Below, in pieces: positions 20,041 through 31,812 of a stretch of DNA of 64,000 nt (position 1 is its first letter; each line of letters begins with the position of its first letter). The stretch covers positions 105,750 to 169,749 of the forward strand of contig JACTAT010000021.1 in assembly GCA_014526335.1 (NCBI GenBank). Direction: 5' to 3'. Below the pieces are notes generated by a model, which was given only the letters and a program-made list of their open reading frames with translations, was not told the origin of the DNA and made no database searches. The position numbers were made by a program, and so were the translations under genes. This stretch comes from Chrysaora quinquecirrha. Lineage: Eukaryota > Cnidaria > Scyphozoa > Semaeostomeae > Pelagiidae.

Positions 20041-21470
20041 TGTCTTAGAAGAATGAAAGACATGTAATTTGGAGTCAGGATAATCTGAAGTGAAGACCGC
20101 TCTCTATTTCGTAAATTACAAGGAAAAGCTATGAGCTCAACATATTAATGGATTTCACAATTTGGTTGACCATTTCTGCATACCAATTTGGGTGGGTGGG
20201 GACGTTTTGCAGGGACGTCCAGGGCCAAAGTGACTGTTAGGAATTTTTCAAAACAATTCGGAAAGATTTTTCATAACCACTGTCGGAGGATCGTCCTCTC
20301 TTGTGTAATAAAATCATCATATGTAATCATGATTAGTGTATATAATTATATGCCTCTGTAATAATTTATTAGATGTCTGAGATGAGGGTGCAATTCCACA
20401 TTATCCGTTTTCGTCATGTTACCCACGTGTTACCCACGAGTTACTAACGTGTTACTGTGGATACCAATATGCTTTTCAGTGCGATCCGACGTGTTACCAC
20501 GAGTTACTCTCGAAATATAGAAAAAGTTAATGCTTCCTTATATTTTTTATTTTTTAGCAGTAACTCGTGGTAACACGTCAAATTTTACTGAAAGGCATAT
20601 TGCTCTTCCTAGTAACACGTTAGTAAGTCGTGGGTAACACGTGAGTAACACGTACGTACATATATAGATCCTGCTGGGAACAAGAATACATAAGCTAATT
20701 TCCTAACTATATAGTTAAGTAAAGGCAAGACGAAAATGAATACACGAAACCTTTTTTCAACGTTTCACTAGGGAAACTTGAAAATGTTAGGTATATTTCT
20801 TGTCGTCTTATCTTGGTAGCATGTGTCTATATAATCTATATAGATACGTGTACATGTTTTTATAGGTAAGCATAATTACTTAAATGTTAGCATTCCTTAA
20901 AGTCCCTAGCATTTCAATGTCTGTGCGTTGTGATTGTCCTCTCGTGTTCACATCACGAAAATATCACGAACATTTGCATAAAACAACAACAGGAAGTTTA
21001 CTTTAATTATCTTTTGTTTCGAGAGAGAAGCTAATTGCAACAAATTGCAACAACAGCTCTGCTCTCATTCTCTCTCCCAAAATGCGTGCAGTTTTTAAAG
21101 TCAGTTGAAGATTACACTTGACCTGTCTCACTCGTAAGTAACTAGGCATATATTTATTGCAATTGTACGTACTGTATAATTATTTATGGACACATATCGT
21201 CAACGTCAACTGAATGCAAATTATATCATGGGCTTAACACGCAGATTGCGTTTGTTTTTCTTATTACCACCGTAATTATACAACTCGAGGAAAGTGTAAT
21301 TAAACATGTCTCAGTAATACGTCGTTTCTCCTAATTATAATCATATATTAAGTGCTAATTATATTCTGTTCCTCTGCCCTAGTACATAATAGTTGCCGAA
21401 ATAGAAATTAAAAAACATAACTGCAACTCATAGAGTAGGGAACCCTTTCACAAATTTTTTAAAATTCAGA
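20041..21470. mobile_element. Rep element, unit 3 (internally deleted, about 1.43 kb)
   Basis: Third head-to-tail unit, nearly identical in length and sequence to unit 2 with the same two deletions (second junction near 20,945). It ends AAAATTCAGA and is followed directly by the right-hand MITE. Confidence 0.85.
20415..20652. other. Origin-like hairpin, unit 3
   Basis: Equivalent of the unit 1 and 2 hairpins. One iteron differs (AGTAAGTCG for AGTAACTCG), otherwise the arms match unit 2. Confidence 0.7.
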
Positions 21471-21702
21471 CAATCCTTCACAAAAATTATGAGACTTGTC
21501 ATCAGAATATAAGAAAATTGCTCCCCTCCCCCCTACAGAGCAATGTTGTTGGTAATCAAGTTGAAATTTTGCGGCACAATGCTTCTCCTAACAACAACAT
21601 TGCTTGGAGGGGGGTGGGGAGACACAAAATCGGAAAAGCGGCCAAAAAATTGTACAGTTTGCAAAAATTGACCTGAGTCTCAGTATATTTTGTGAATAAT
21701 TG
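21471..21702. mobile_element. Tc1-type MITE, right flank of the Rep-element array
   Basis: Same family and orientation as 14,016-14,253. The left TIR (CAGACAATCCTTCACAAAA) is intact; the right one is mutated to TGTGAATAATTG. Its left boundary falls at the same unit position (after TTCAGA) where the left MITE's right boundary meets unit 1. Confidence 0.8.
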
Positions 21703-23218
21703 ATGATTGCCGTGGCGGATATTCAGTACGGTGGGGGGATACCATGATGCCTGTGGGGGGATACCAAGATTGCCGTTGGGAGGCATCATGATTGCTGTGG
21801 CGGATATTCGGTACGGTGGGGGGATATCTCTGAGTACGGTGGGGGATGTTCAGTACGGTGGGGGCAAAATATGATTTAATCAACTAAATCATGGTAAATC
21901 AGAGACGGGGGCTAAATATTTCTGCTTCAGCAACAATCGTCGAGCTTCTCTCCATTTCAAGCGATATTCTTAGCTTCTCAAAGCTCAATGGGATACAAAT
22001 GGGATACAAGCACTTAGTTTCGCAAATTTTGGTTGATTTCAATATACTCAAACTTTCTTGTTTCATTTTTTTCATTACCATAGTGCTAAAGAGCTACTTT
22101 GCAGATTGACGAAAATATCAAAATTTAAAAATTTCTTTTCCATAGTTTGTTAGTGATTCTTTGTAGTAAACGGATCTCATGGAATAAAGGCGAATATGTG
22201 AAAGAGATGTTTTCACTGTTTAAAAGTACAGCATTTCATGAATAATTTTGCTGTGGCAAATGCGATTTTAACGAGTATTTGCTGACAAGCTTTTGAAATC
22301 TTAAACGAAACAAGATCGTGTACCTTGAGGCTTACGAAAGACGTTGTTTGAAGTGTAACGTAACCTCTCCAATTGTGGCTCCAATAACAATCACACAATT
22401 TGTCTTCTTTGAAGAGCTTTACATTGTGGGATGCGTTAATAAGTTGCAAATACTTGTAATATTCATCTTACCAGATTTCAACTAAATACTAAATGAAACC
22501 TCCTACGAAAACAGAGACATTTTCATAAATTTTGATGTCGCTCGTTGCAAACTTTATCATTCAAGTTATAATTAATTGTCCAGAAATTCAGCAATATTTT
22601 TGGGTTTTGAGTATAATTCTAATTGTGTAACAAATGGACCGCCAATTCAAGCAATACTTGCTCAATGCACCAAGTAAGGCTAGCAGTTTGAGTATTGAAA
22701 TCAACCAAAACTTGCGAAACGAAGTACTTGTATCCCATTTGTATCCCATTGAGCTTTGAGAAGCTAAGAATATCGCTTGAAATGGAGAGAAGCTCGACGA
22801 TTGTTGCTGAAGCAGAAATATTTAGCCCCCGTCTCTGATTTACCATGATTTAGTTGATTAGATCATATTTTACCCCCACCGTACTGAACATCCCCCACCG
22901 TACTCAGAGATATCCCCCCACCGTACTGAATATCCGCCACAGCAATCATGATGCCTCCCCACGGCAATCTTGGTATCCCCCCACAGGCATCAAGGTATCC
23001 CCCCACCGTACTGAATATCCGCCACGGCAATCAAGATATCCCCCCACCGTACTGAATATCCGCCACGGCAATCATGGTATCCCCCCACCGCACTGAACAT
23101 CCCCCACCGTACTGCAAGATGCCTCACCACGGCAATCATGGTATCCCCCCACCGTACTGAACATCCGCCACCGTACTGCACATCCCCCACCGTACTGCAC
23201 AGACATTACATGGGGTGA
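21703..23218. mobile_element. Foldback element with minisatellite arms
   Basis: Left arm (21,703 to about 22,052) and right arm (about 22,680 to 23,030 and on) are inverted repeats of about 350 bp with few mismatches. The outer half of each arm is a minisatellite: CCACCGTACTGAATATCC, CACGGCAATCATGG and related units of about 18-40 bp. The right side has extra repeat copies and ends CCGTACTGCACAGACATTAC. The loop of about 630 bp has no recognisable gene. The minus and plus frames here are only repeats. Confidence 0.85.
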
Positions 23219-24766
23219 CCAAAAATGTTTCCCTTACTTGTCCAAACATACTTAAAACCAAAGTCAGCTTTCCTGTCCTTAACTTTTCGCAACAGTTCTT
23301 TTCTTTTTCTTGTTAAACTTTCGTTTAGAAATACTCTCTTACCTTCAAATTCTGAATCATTAAACCCGAAATCTTTTAATTTATAATCAGAACTGTTGAT
23401 TTCTGAAGACTGCTTGTTTTAAAATCAAAAAAGCCAGCTCGAAACTTGCTTAAAATGAAAAAATAAGTCGTCAAATGAAATAACCAAGATCTTATGATGC
23501 TAAAATGATGCGTACTTTTTGTATTTATGTTCACAATTTTTGTCAGAATCGAAAATTGTGCAATTTTTGGCTGAAAATTATCGCTGCGGCCTAATCAAAA
23601 CAGTGGGTTTCATGGGTGATTGAAAGCTATTATCAATTGTCCAAGCACTTTTCCACATGCTTCTCGGTTCCAGGAAAATTTTCTACAACTAATATTATGC
23701 GGCAAATAACGCCACATGTTTACTATTGTTCAACCCACACTCCCCTTCTTTTGCAATAGGTCTCGATGTGTGAAGGGTTCTCTAAAGGTACGGACCTTTC
23801 TTGTGTTTTTTCGATCTCGTCGGACAGATAAAAGTTAATTCAAAAGACCTCCCTAGCGTATTCTTGGTGTGGTGAAAAGTGAAAACGAAATCTCCTTTCT
23901 CTCGTTGTCGAAATAAAACGAAATGGAACGAAAAGGCAAAACCACGGGAAAATTTGTAGAGTAAACGAAAGATCAAAAAACACGGTGCATGTTTCTATGT
24001 AGTAGATAAACGTAGAATGAAAATAAGTATTCTTTGCTTGGCTGGAATGTTCTACATCAACAAGAAAGCAAGTGTTTCCAACAAACAGGTGAGGTGGGAT
24101 ATCTTCGGATATCCAGTGTCAGTATGTAACAAAACACAATAGGCAAGCAAAAAATATGCATTCTATGCGATTCTAGAGGTTAAAAATGAAAATTTATTCC
24201 TGGGAGCATACCCCCGGACCCCCCTTGTTTTATGTGCCTCCCATTAATCAGTTTGAGACTATTTCCATGTTTTCATATAAAAAAAATGCATGCTAACAAA
24301 TGAAAATAGGCGAAAGTTTAACAGCAACCAACCAGCCTAGGTTGAATTTACAACAAATTTAATATAATGAATATAAACACTAAAAACAAGAGACAAATAA
24401 ATGAATAGTAAATGAAAATTATGAAACCGGAGGGATATGCTTGGCACCTCCTATTGAGGGCGAGACAAATAAAACATTCATTTTAAGGTAAAAATTTAAG
24501 TCCAGCTTCAATGCAAGCAACGGTAAAGTCTAACAAATTAAGTGTTTACAACTTATGGCTTTCATGAACTTCAATGGTCTAAGAACAATTTTCCCCTGGC
24601 ATAGCAATAGACGCTGCACGAATATTGTAGGTCTGTTGTCATGAAATTATTGTGAAAAGCAAGAATTATCCAGCATATCTTCTTGAAGGCCGATTTACGA
24701 CCCGTGGAAGGTCATTGTCTTGGACGCCAAAAACCAAGACCCTGGCTACGCCACTGGCGTCAAGGT
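23219..24766. other. No recognisable feature
   Basis: AT-rich, non-repetitive at this scale. Short open frames show no motif. I see no gene, RNA or element ends. Confidence 0.4.
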
Positions 24767-24775
24767 AATTTTAAA

Positions 24776-25645
24776 CGCAGTGACTATTTGACCGGCAGCC
24801 GGTCAGGCCTAAGTGAAAACTAAATGACCGGCAGTCTATATTACGCATGCGCGAATGCAGATACACATTTGGTGGCTGGTGCCGGAAAAAATCTGTGAAT
24901 GGCGGGAATTTGCTGTGATCTCTTGAGCTTTTTATCCAACTTGATTGATGAAGTTTATGCCTGAAATTTCTTCGATGATTTCTGGTGACTAAGAAGCGAA
25001 AATTCCTAACCTTTTTTGGATTCTAATTAGGAAATTTCTGCAAGGGAATGGGTACGGTAGTGGAATGGGCAGTGGCCTAGCCAGACAACACTTAGAAAAA
25101 TTTTGCGCACGAGGGCCCACGCAAGTGTATAGCCTGGCTAGGCCATTTTCAGGGGTCGAAATTTCCAGAAATCGGCAACTAAAGGTTTCAGAAAATTCAT
25201 AGGTTCTTAAAATCATCGTTTTGTCTTGGAAAATACATTTGGACTGGTTTTATCTTAATCGGAAACAAAAAGTAGACGTCCAACGGACCCGTTGGATAGG
25301 CTCTCGCGTGATACTGATAAAAGTGCCGTCCGGCTAGCCCATTTTCAGAGGTAGAAAATTTCCAGAAATCGGCAAATGAAGCTTCCAGAAAATTTAAAAC
25401 TTCTAGAATCATCGTTTTGTTTTGGAAAATACATTCGGACTGGTTATTTCTAAGTGCCGCCCGGCTAGGCCATTTTCAGAGATCGAAAATTTTCAGCAGT
25501 CGGCGACCAAACAGGTTCTAGAAAAGAAAACCAAGCCAATTCTTCTCGAGTTTTGGCTTCAATTTCTTGCGCATGCGTAAAATAGACTGCCGGACATTTA
25601 GTTTTCACTTAGGCCTGACCGGCTGCCGGCCAAATAGTCACAGCG
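24776..25645. mobile_element. 870 bp TIR element with 9 bp target duplication
   Basis: TIRs of about 60 bp start CGC(A/T)GTGACTATTTG and continue CCGGCAGCCGGTCAGGCC and TAAGTGAAAACTAAAT. A perfect AATTTTAAA is on both sides (24,767-24,775 and 25,646-25,654). The interior contains about three degenerate copies of a 150-190 bp repeat (GGCCATTTTCAG, TTTCCAGAAATCGGC, ATCATCGTTTTGT). No transposase. A 9 bp duplication is usual for Mutator-like elements; the superfamily is inference. Confidence 0.85.
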
Positions 25646-25654
25646 AATTTTAAA

Positions 25655-26395
25655 TCAATTTTAAATGTCATTCATGAACAGTAAATATCTCACTACATCG
25701 GAACCTAGATCGGAACGATTTTCATTTTGTGTGTTGTGCTCTGAATTTTCAAAGGAACATTCAACTTGAAAGCCGAAAAATTTATGGCCTCTTAGTAGAT
25801 TTTTATATGCATTGAAACAGTAAAACACAAAGTTTAGCGTGGCGATTTATGGAAATAATCAAAGCAAGAACTCTTTATAAAAATGGAAAGAATATGAGTA
25901 AAATTTCAAAATGAATTACAGTCTCCTAGTGTCCTTTTACGTCCATTGACCCCTGAAAACTTGAAGAAAAATATTTAGTGGCAGAAAATCCTTGAAAATC
26001 ACCAGAAACTCTCATGTTCTTTGAAATTTCATTCTTAACTCGTAGAATTCTACTTTCGTCTTGGGACTTTTGTTGACACAGTCGCACGCTGCCAATGAAT
26101 ATACTGTCGAGGAAAGTTATCCATTGTTTGGAAAGCGTGTTTCATTTTCGTATCTCAAAATATCTTGCAAAAAGATTACATCACAACTTAGTCGTACTAA
26201 TGTAATCGTGAAGGCTCTGCTTAGACCAAAATGTCACAATTTGTATTTATGGTCGTGCGATAATCGTGCGAAAAGAAATTCCAAAGTCTCACGAATGTGC
26301 GATAATCGTACGACAGTTAACATTTTATGTGAAATCCAGGCTTTTAAAGCCGCAAATGATTGAATAAACCCCTGAGAGTTGCACGCAAAAGATTT
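25655..26395. other. No recognisable feature
   Basis: AT-rich sequence without recognisable genes. The open frame at 26,061-26,363 has no domain I can name. Confidence 0.4.
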
Positions 26396-27113
26396 AATCT
26401 GAAAAAAAAAACACTGGTCTGGAAGCCTATTGTTTAAGCCTTTTGTTACTCGCAAAAACTTGAAACGTGTTCAATTTGTCGTCATGTGATCAAAGTAAGT
26501 GCACACCTGGAGGGAACAAAGTATAAAATGATAGGCGAAATTATTATTGTACGGGGAGAAACGTTGGACATAATTTTATAGATTGATGGGATGAAGACAA
26601 GTTTGATGAATTGTTAGACATCGGAAGCGAATAAATTCCCCGTCCCTGACCTTTTAACTTTTTAAGGGATTCACAAACTGATTTTTATCGTGAATGTTAT
26701 CCAAAAGTTTTGTGGGAAACAATTTTCCAACACGAATTTAGTCTTTCATAATTTCTGGATGATTTCTAATTTTGTTATATATGTATTTTCCATAAGTGCA
26801 TAATAACAACTCTAGAGTATCACGAGGGGCAATTCACTCCTTGAAAGTCTCGTACACCTTTGCTGGAAGTCCTATTGTTTTCTCGAAAGTCTCTTGCAAG
26901 TCCTTTTGTTTTAATGGAAGTCTCGTACGCCTTTTTGCAGAGTGAAATGCCCCTCGGAGTATCATAGTGTATATATGTCTATATATGTGTATATATATAT
27001 GTCTATCAATTTGTTGTTTTCTCCATAATACGTATGGCTCATCAGCTGATCACCCAGGCGGACATTTCGGGGCTTTGAGATCATATATCCTATATTCTAT
27101 GTGCCGTTGGCAC

Positions 27114-28050
27114 CAGGCCTTATTTTAAGGAAATTTTATCACTGCACATTTTGCACAAATTAGGTATAGAATCAAAAATGAGTTTGAATTAAAATGCAGT
27201 GAATGGTACGAACGTCGCTAGAACTTTCAAGCAAGAAGGGTTGCCGAATTAAAATTTGCAGACAAAAATGAGTGTGATCTGCATGCTACTATGGGCCTGA
27301 CATCGGAACACTCTTAGAAGTAAAGGGACACAAAAAAGGAGGAACTTAGGTAAAAAAAAATCTTCACAAAAGGCTCACTCGACTAGGGGGTCCGGGGCAA
27401 GCTACCCGGAAAAATTTTGAGAATTATTGATCTAGAATCGCTCTAATGACCATTTCGGAACCTATAAATTACAATTTTCTGAGCCGTTATCTAGTTTGCC
27501 AATCTGATCGATGTTAAGGATGACTATGACTGATTAAAATGATTGGGGGATGTTGCGACCCCATAAGCTTTAGAGCCACTGGACCATTAAGAAATGGAGA
27601 TGTGGAGGTATACATACAGTAGACTGTCGTTAATAATCAGTCATAAAATAGGGGCTTGGGTGGATGTATGATGCTCAATAGTGCTAATTATTGTGAAGAC
27701 CCAAAGACGTCGTCAAAATTCATGCACAGGTTACAAAGAAGACATCGAAGTCTAAGCGATTTATCTTTCTTGATCCGTCATTTTGCATAGAAAGTTGTGC
27801 CTTTAACTAACTTTCAAATGCTAAGTGGTAATAAAGAACAGGATTCTGTTAAGTTGCCAACGACAATGTAACTTACAAGTAAGGTAATGTCGCACTATTT
27901 TAGGGCTTAGGTTGCTTTTTCTTGTATAGGTAAATGGCTTACTTTGTTTGAAAGGTCAATTTATTACTGCACGTTTTTCTATTTATCACTGCACATTTTC
28001 GTTTTATCACTGCGCAAATTGGTTATCACTGAGCCTTAAAATAAGGCCTG
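27114..28050. mobile_element. 937 bp hAT-type MITE
   Basis: Perfect TIRs CAGGCCTTATTTTAAGG and CCTTAAAATAAGGCCTG; GTTGGCAC flanks both sides (27,106-27,113 and 28,051-28,058). The 8 bp duplication fits the hAT site pattern nTnnnnAn. The related copy at 57,846-57,870 lacks this insertion. Near both ends the element has TTTATCACTGCACATTTT-type repeats. No transposase, so non-autonomous. Confidence 0.85.
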
Positions 28051-28179
28051 GTTGGCACCCAACAGCAACAGAAGCTGTTGCCATTTTTTGTATATATGGA
28101 GTTCACAACAGAGTACTGGAATGCTGAGACTGCAACCAAGTTGACTTGTGGTGTTTGTTTGTACGTGTGTACGTTTTTC

Positions 28180-28970
28180 TTGAAAATTTTAGCTCCTAAA
28201 AACAGCCCCGACGCTGGCAATTAGAAATATTTCGACAGGGATTGCCTGCGAGCCGTTCTATGTGCAACTGATTATGCTGCTGGCTGAAAGATTTTGTCAA
28301 ACCAAGTTTATTTTCCAACAGAATAGACCTATATGAAACATCTATAAATTTTCAGAGTCTATTCTCGGCGTTTTCTCGAAAATTTTGGCTCCTAAAATGA
28401 GTTCCCCGACGGTGACAATTTTTCGACTACGATCGTTCGCGGGCCATTCTTTGTGCAACTGATTTTGCTGCCACTGCCAGGCAAAAGATTTTATCAAACC
28501 AAATGGATTTTCCAAGAGAATAGAGCCATGTGCAACATCTGTAGATTTTTTGAGTCTTTCCTCCATGTTTTTCTCAAAAATTCTTACTCCTCAAAACAGC
28601 CCCCGACGGTGACATCTAGAAATTTGTCGACAGGGATTGCATGGGAACCGTTCTTTGTGAAACTGATTTGCTGCTAGGTAAAAGATTTCATCAAACCAAG
28701 TTGATTTTTCAAGACAATAGAACTATGTGCAGCATCTATAAATTTTCATTTGTTGTGAAGGGAATTTCTGTAAATTAGAGACTTTTCTCGTTGTTTTTCT
28801 TGAAAATTCTCGCGTACGTTTAAGCATCGCCGTCGGGGGCTGTTTTCAGGAGCAAAAAATTTCCAGAAAAAACATAGAGAAAAGACTCAGAAAATTTACA
28901 AATGTTGCACATGGGTCTGTTCTGAAGAAAAATCAATTTGGTTGCAAGATCAGTTGCACAACAAATAACC
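28180..28970. repeat. Four-copy repeat of about 190 bp, last copy inverted
   Basis: Landmarks recurring in each copy: TTTTCTTGAAAATT, CCTAAAA, CCCCGACGGTGAC, GTTCTTTGTGCAACTGATT, and AGAGCCATGTGCAACATCT. Copies start near 28,180, 28,370 and 28,565. The copy at 28,800-28,965 runs in the opposite direction. Confidence 0.75.
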
Positions 28971-29262
28971 TGCTTAGGCCCCGAACGCAAACTGAACTCC
29001 AACAGAACACAAACTAATCACAAACTAAACACAAATTTAAACTATTTTGATTAAATTTATTTATGAAAATGAGACCATGATATATTAATAAAATATAAAT
29101 GAAACAATTTCGAAGCTTGCTTGCCATCAAACTACCAAGCCAAACTACCATGCAAACACTAAGTGCGGGAAAACTTGTGCACTTACTTTGGTCACGTGAC
29201 AGCTTAAAAACTAAACAACAATTTAGAACAATAGGCTTCCAGACGTTTTTTCTATTGTCTAT

Positions 29263-30690
29263 GACTACACAGCGATGATATTTTGCTAGAATCTGAGTAT
29301 CTTGATGGTCTTCCGGCCCCTTATAAATGAAAATAACTATTTTTGTATAATTTTAGGTGGTTTTAGGTTGTTTTAATCCGATTATTGGTTGTTTTGGGTG
29401 ATTGATTTTGGCTGGTTTTGGGTTGTTTCGAGTGGTTCCGCATTTTAGTAATCACGACAAACTTCCGCAGGAGAAAAGAATCACTGTTCTTGGCCGCAAT
29501 CAAGAACGAAACTTTTTGAAGCCGAGATAAAATCAAAATTTTCAACAACTTACGTTTCTCAAAAGATTTAGAAAAATACCGCATGCACTGCCTGGGCAGA
29601 ATGGGCTTCGATCAAAACAGGAATCGCATTTCTAGGTGCCCCATGTTAGATATTTTGCTGGGAAAGTTCCCTATCAAAGTCAACAATAGGGCCCAGAGCA
29701 AGTCCTTGCGTTCAGCGAATTCAAAGAAGTATAAAATGAATGCCGGTTAGAGCGAAGGTTTAACCGGGGTTAATGCCACCAGGAGATTGCTTTATTGCTT
29801 ATGTCATGATATGGGAATTGGTGCCAAAGCCTAGCTTGGGTGTTTATCCATGGGATCTTGTGCCTAGTTTGGGCATTTCCCCAGTCACTGAGTATTTTCC
29901 CCAGTCATGACTTCACGGAGGAAGATTTTACTGAATGTATTTGTCTGCCATATCAATAGGATCTTTAATAAGCATTGATCTCTTTGAAAGAGTCTTCCGC
30001 TTGATCAATAGAACTCTGGATGCGAAAAAGATGATGTTGGATTACTGAAAGTGACGGCTCCAAGCAAGATGCCTTCTCGCCGTCATGACTTTTCCCCTCC
30101 CTTCCCTCCCTTTAAGTTAGCATTTGAGTTTAACCCTTACACTCTTTTTGTATAGTCTGCTTATTTTCGCTTCCTGCCCTTCTACTCTCTCCTTCTTCTC
30201 TTCCCTGCTCCCGCGGCTCTTTCTCTGCGGTGACAGGTGCATTGGCCGGAAATTGCATTTCCTTTTCAATCACCGACCTTAAAGGTGTAGTTTTTAATTC
30301 AGGCAGTTCAAGGGCTAATGCACTAAACGCCCAATTCCTGAGGTCGATCCTGGTGAGTATTAACTGAATTAAAACGACGAGAATTTACTATATACATACA
30401 AATAACAGAAACTTTATACAGCGATGTATTGAAAACTTGATAACTTGCGAATAATTGCGAATATCTTTGCGAATAAAGACTGCGAAATAAAAACTGCGTA
30501 TACGTGAACATTCCTTCATTCGAATCCTTTTTTGACCACGCTTCTCTCTTACCTTGAATGCATTATGGGATATCTATTTTTTTTATTTGGTTACAGTTTA
30601 CATCACCCTAGGAATGGAGCATTTCGTGCACAATCGAACAATGGGCCACAACAATGGGGCAACCTGATTTGCATTTAAGCAGTTTATTAA
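29263..30690. other. Mostly unrecognised; short repeat relics
   Basis: A degenerate GGTTGTTTTGGG tract is at 29,355-29,440. About 29,520-29,650 is a diverged piece of a dispersed family also seen at 31,673-31,811 and 49,790-49,990 (shared GCATTTCTAGGTG). At 30,640-30,690 is the family's end motif GCAACCTGATTTGCAT. No gene recognised. Confidence 0.4.
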
Positions 30691-30935
30691 CAGAGATTTA
30701 CCTTACGCCCGCGATGCGGGGGTGTTTTTTACCTTAACACCCGTAATGCGGGCTAACATTTGTACCAGTTTAGCCTTGAACAGACAAGATACAACTCAGC
30801 TGTCTTTTACCTTGCAGCCTGACACACACACAGCAAGGAGTACCAAATTAGCATTGGCAAGAAAAGATTTTTCCTTCCAATAGTTCACCTCTGGAACTGC
30901 AATCACGTGACCTCCACTGACCTGAACTTTCGCTA
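30691..30935. repeat. Hairpin-repeat arm next to the assembly gap
   Basis: CCCGCGATGCGGG-type sequence and GTACCAGTTTAGCCTTGAAC, then AGACAAGATA and finally CTGAACTTTCGCTA, in the same order as the left arm of the palindrome at 47,456. The sequence stops at the gap just where the palindrome centre should come. Confidence 0.65.
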
Positions 30936-31672
30936 NNNNNNNNNNNNNNNNNNNNNNNNNNNNNNNNNNNNNNNNNNNNNNNNNNNNNNNNNNNNNNNNN
31001 NNNNNNNNNNNNNNNNNNNNNNNNNNNNNNNNNNNNNNNNNNNNNNNNNNNNNNNNNNNNNNNNNNNNNNNNNNNNNNNNNNNNNNNNNNNNNNNNNNNN
31101 NNNNNNNNNNNNNNNNNNNNNNNNNNNNNNNNNNNNNNNNNNNNNNNNNNNNNNNNNNNNNNNNNNNNNNNNNNNNNNNNNNNNNNNNNNNNNNNNNNNN
31201 NNNNNNNNNNNNNNNNNNNNNNNNNNNNNNNNNNNNNNNNNNNNNNNNNNNNNNNNNNNNNNNNNNNNNNNNNNNNNNNNNNNNNNNNNNNNNNNNNNNN
31301 NNNNNNNNNNNNNNNNNNNNNNNNNNNNNNNNNNNNNNNNNNNNNNNNNNNNNNNNNNNNNNNNNNNNNNNNNNNNNNNNNNNNNNNNNNNNNNNNNNNN
31401 NNNNNNNNNNNNNNNNNNNNNNNNNNNNNNNNNNNNNNNNNNNNNNNNNNNNNNNNNNNNNNNNNNNNNNNNNNNNNNNNNNNNNNNNNNNNNNNNNNNN
31501 NNNNNNNNNNNNNNNNNNNNNNNNNNNNNNNNNNNNNNNNNNNNNNNNNNNNNNNNNNNNNNNNNNNNNNNNNNNNNNNNNNNNNNNNNNNNNNNNNNNN
31601 NNNNNNNNNNNNNNNNNNNNNNNNNNNNNNNNNNNNNNNNNNNNNNNNNNNNNNNNNNNNNNNNNNNNNNNN
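30936..31672. other. Assembly gap (737 N)
   Basis: Undetermined bases. The open frames that appear to cross it are artefacts. Confidence 1.
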
Positions 31673-31812
31673 CTGCCTTGGCAGAATGGAGTTCGATCAA
31701 AAAAAGAAGCGCATTTCTAGGTGACCCAGAAAAAAAGCCTTTTGGGGGCAAAAAATCAATAGGCCATAAGAATGGGCAACCTCATTTGCATATAAGCAGA
31801 TTAGTAATATAG
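31673..31812. repeat. Dispersed repeat ending in GCAACCTCATTTGCAT
   Basis: Similar to 49,855-49,995: CTGCCTTGG, GAAGCGCATTTCTAGGTG, AAAAAAGCCTTTTGGGGGC and an end of the form ATTTGCATATAAGCA, ATTAGTAATAT. It ends where the tandem array begins. Confidence 0.65.

Larger units (their letters stand above)
26396..29262. mobile_element. 2.9 kb TIR element (copy 1), with nested hAT-type MITE
   Basis: The outer parts are inverted: GGTCTGGAAGCCTATTGT with GATCAAAGTAAGTGCAC on the left, and the reverse complement at 29,170-29,258. A second, partial copy lies inverted at 56,276-58,392, which confirms this is a repeat family. The interior has no long ORF. Part of it (about 28,180-28,970) is a repeat of about 190 bp present four times, the last one inverted. 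Confidence 0.65.

Noticed and set aside
30907..31812. Long ORFs across 30.9-31.8 kb
   Set aside because: They consist almost entirely of undetermined bases of the assembly gap.
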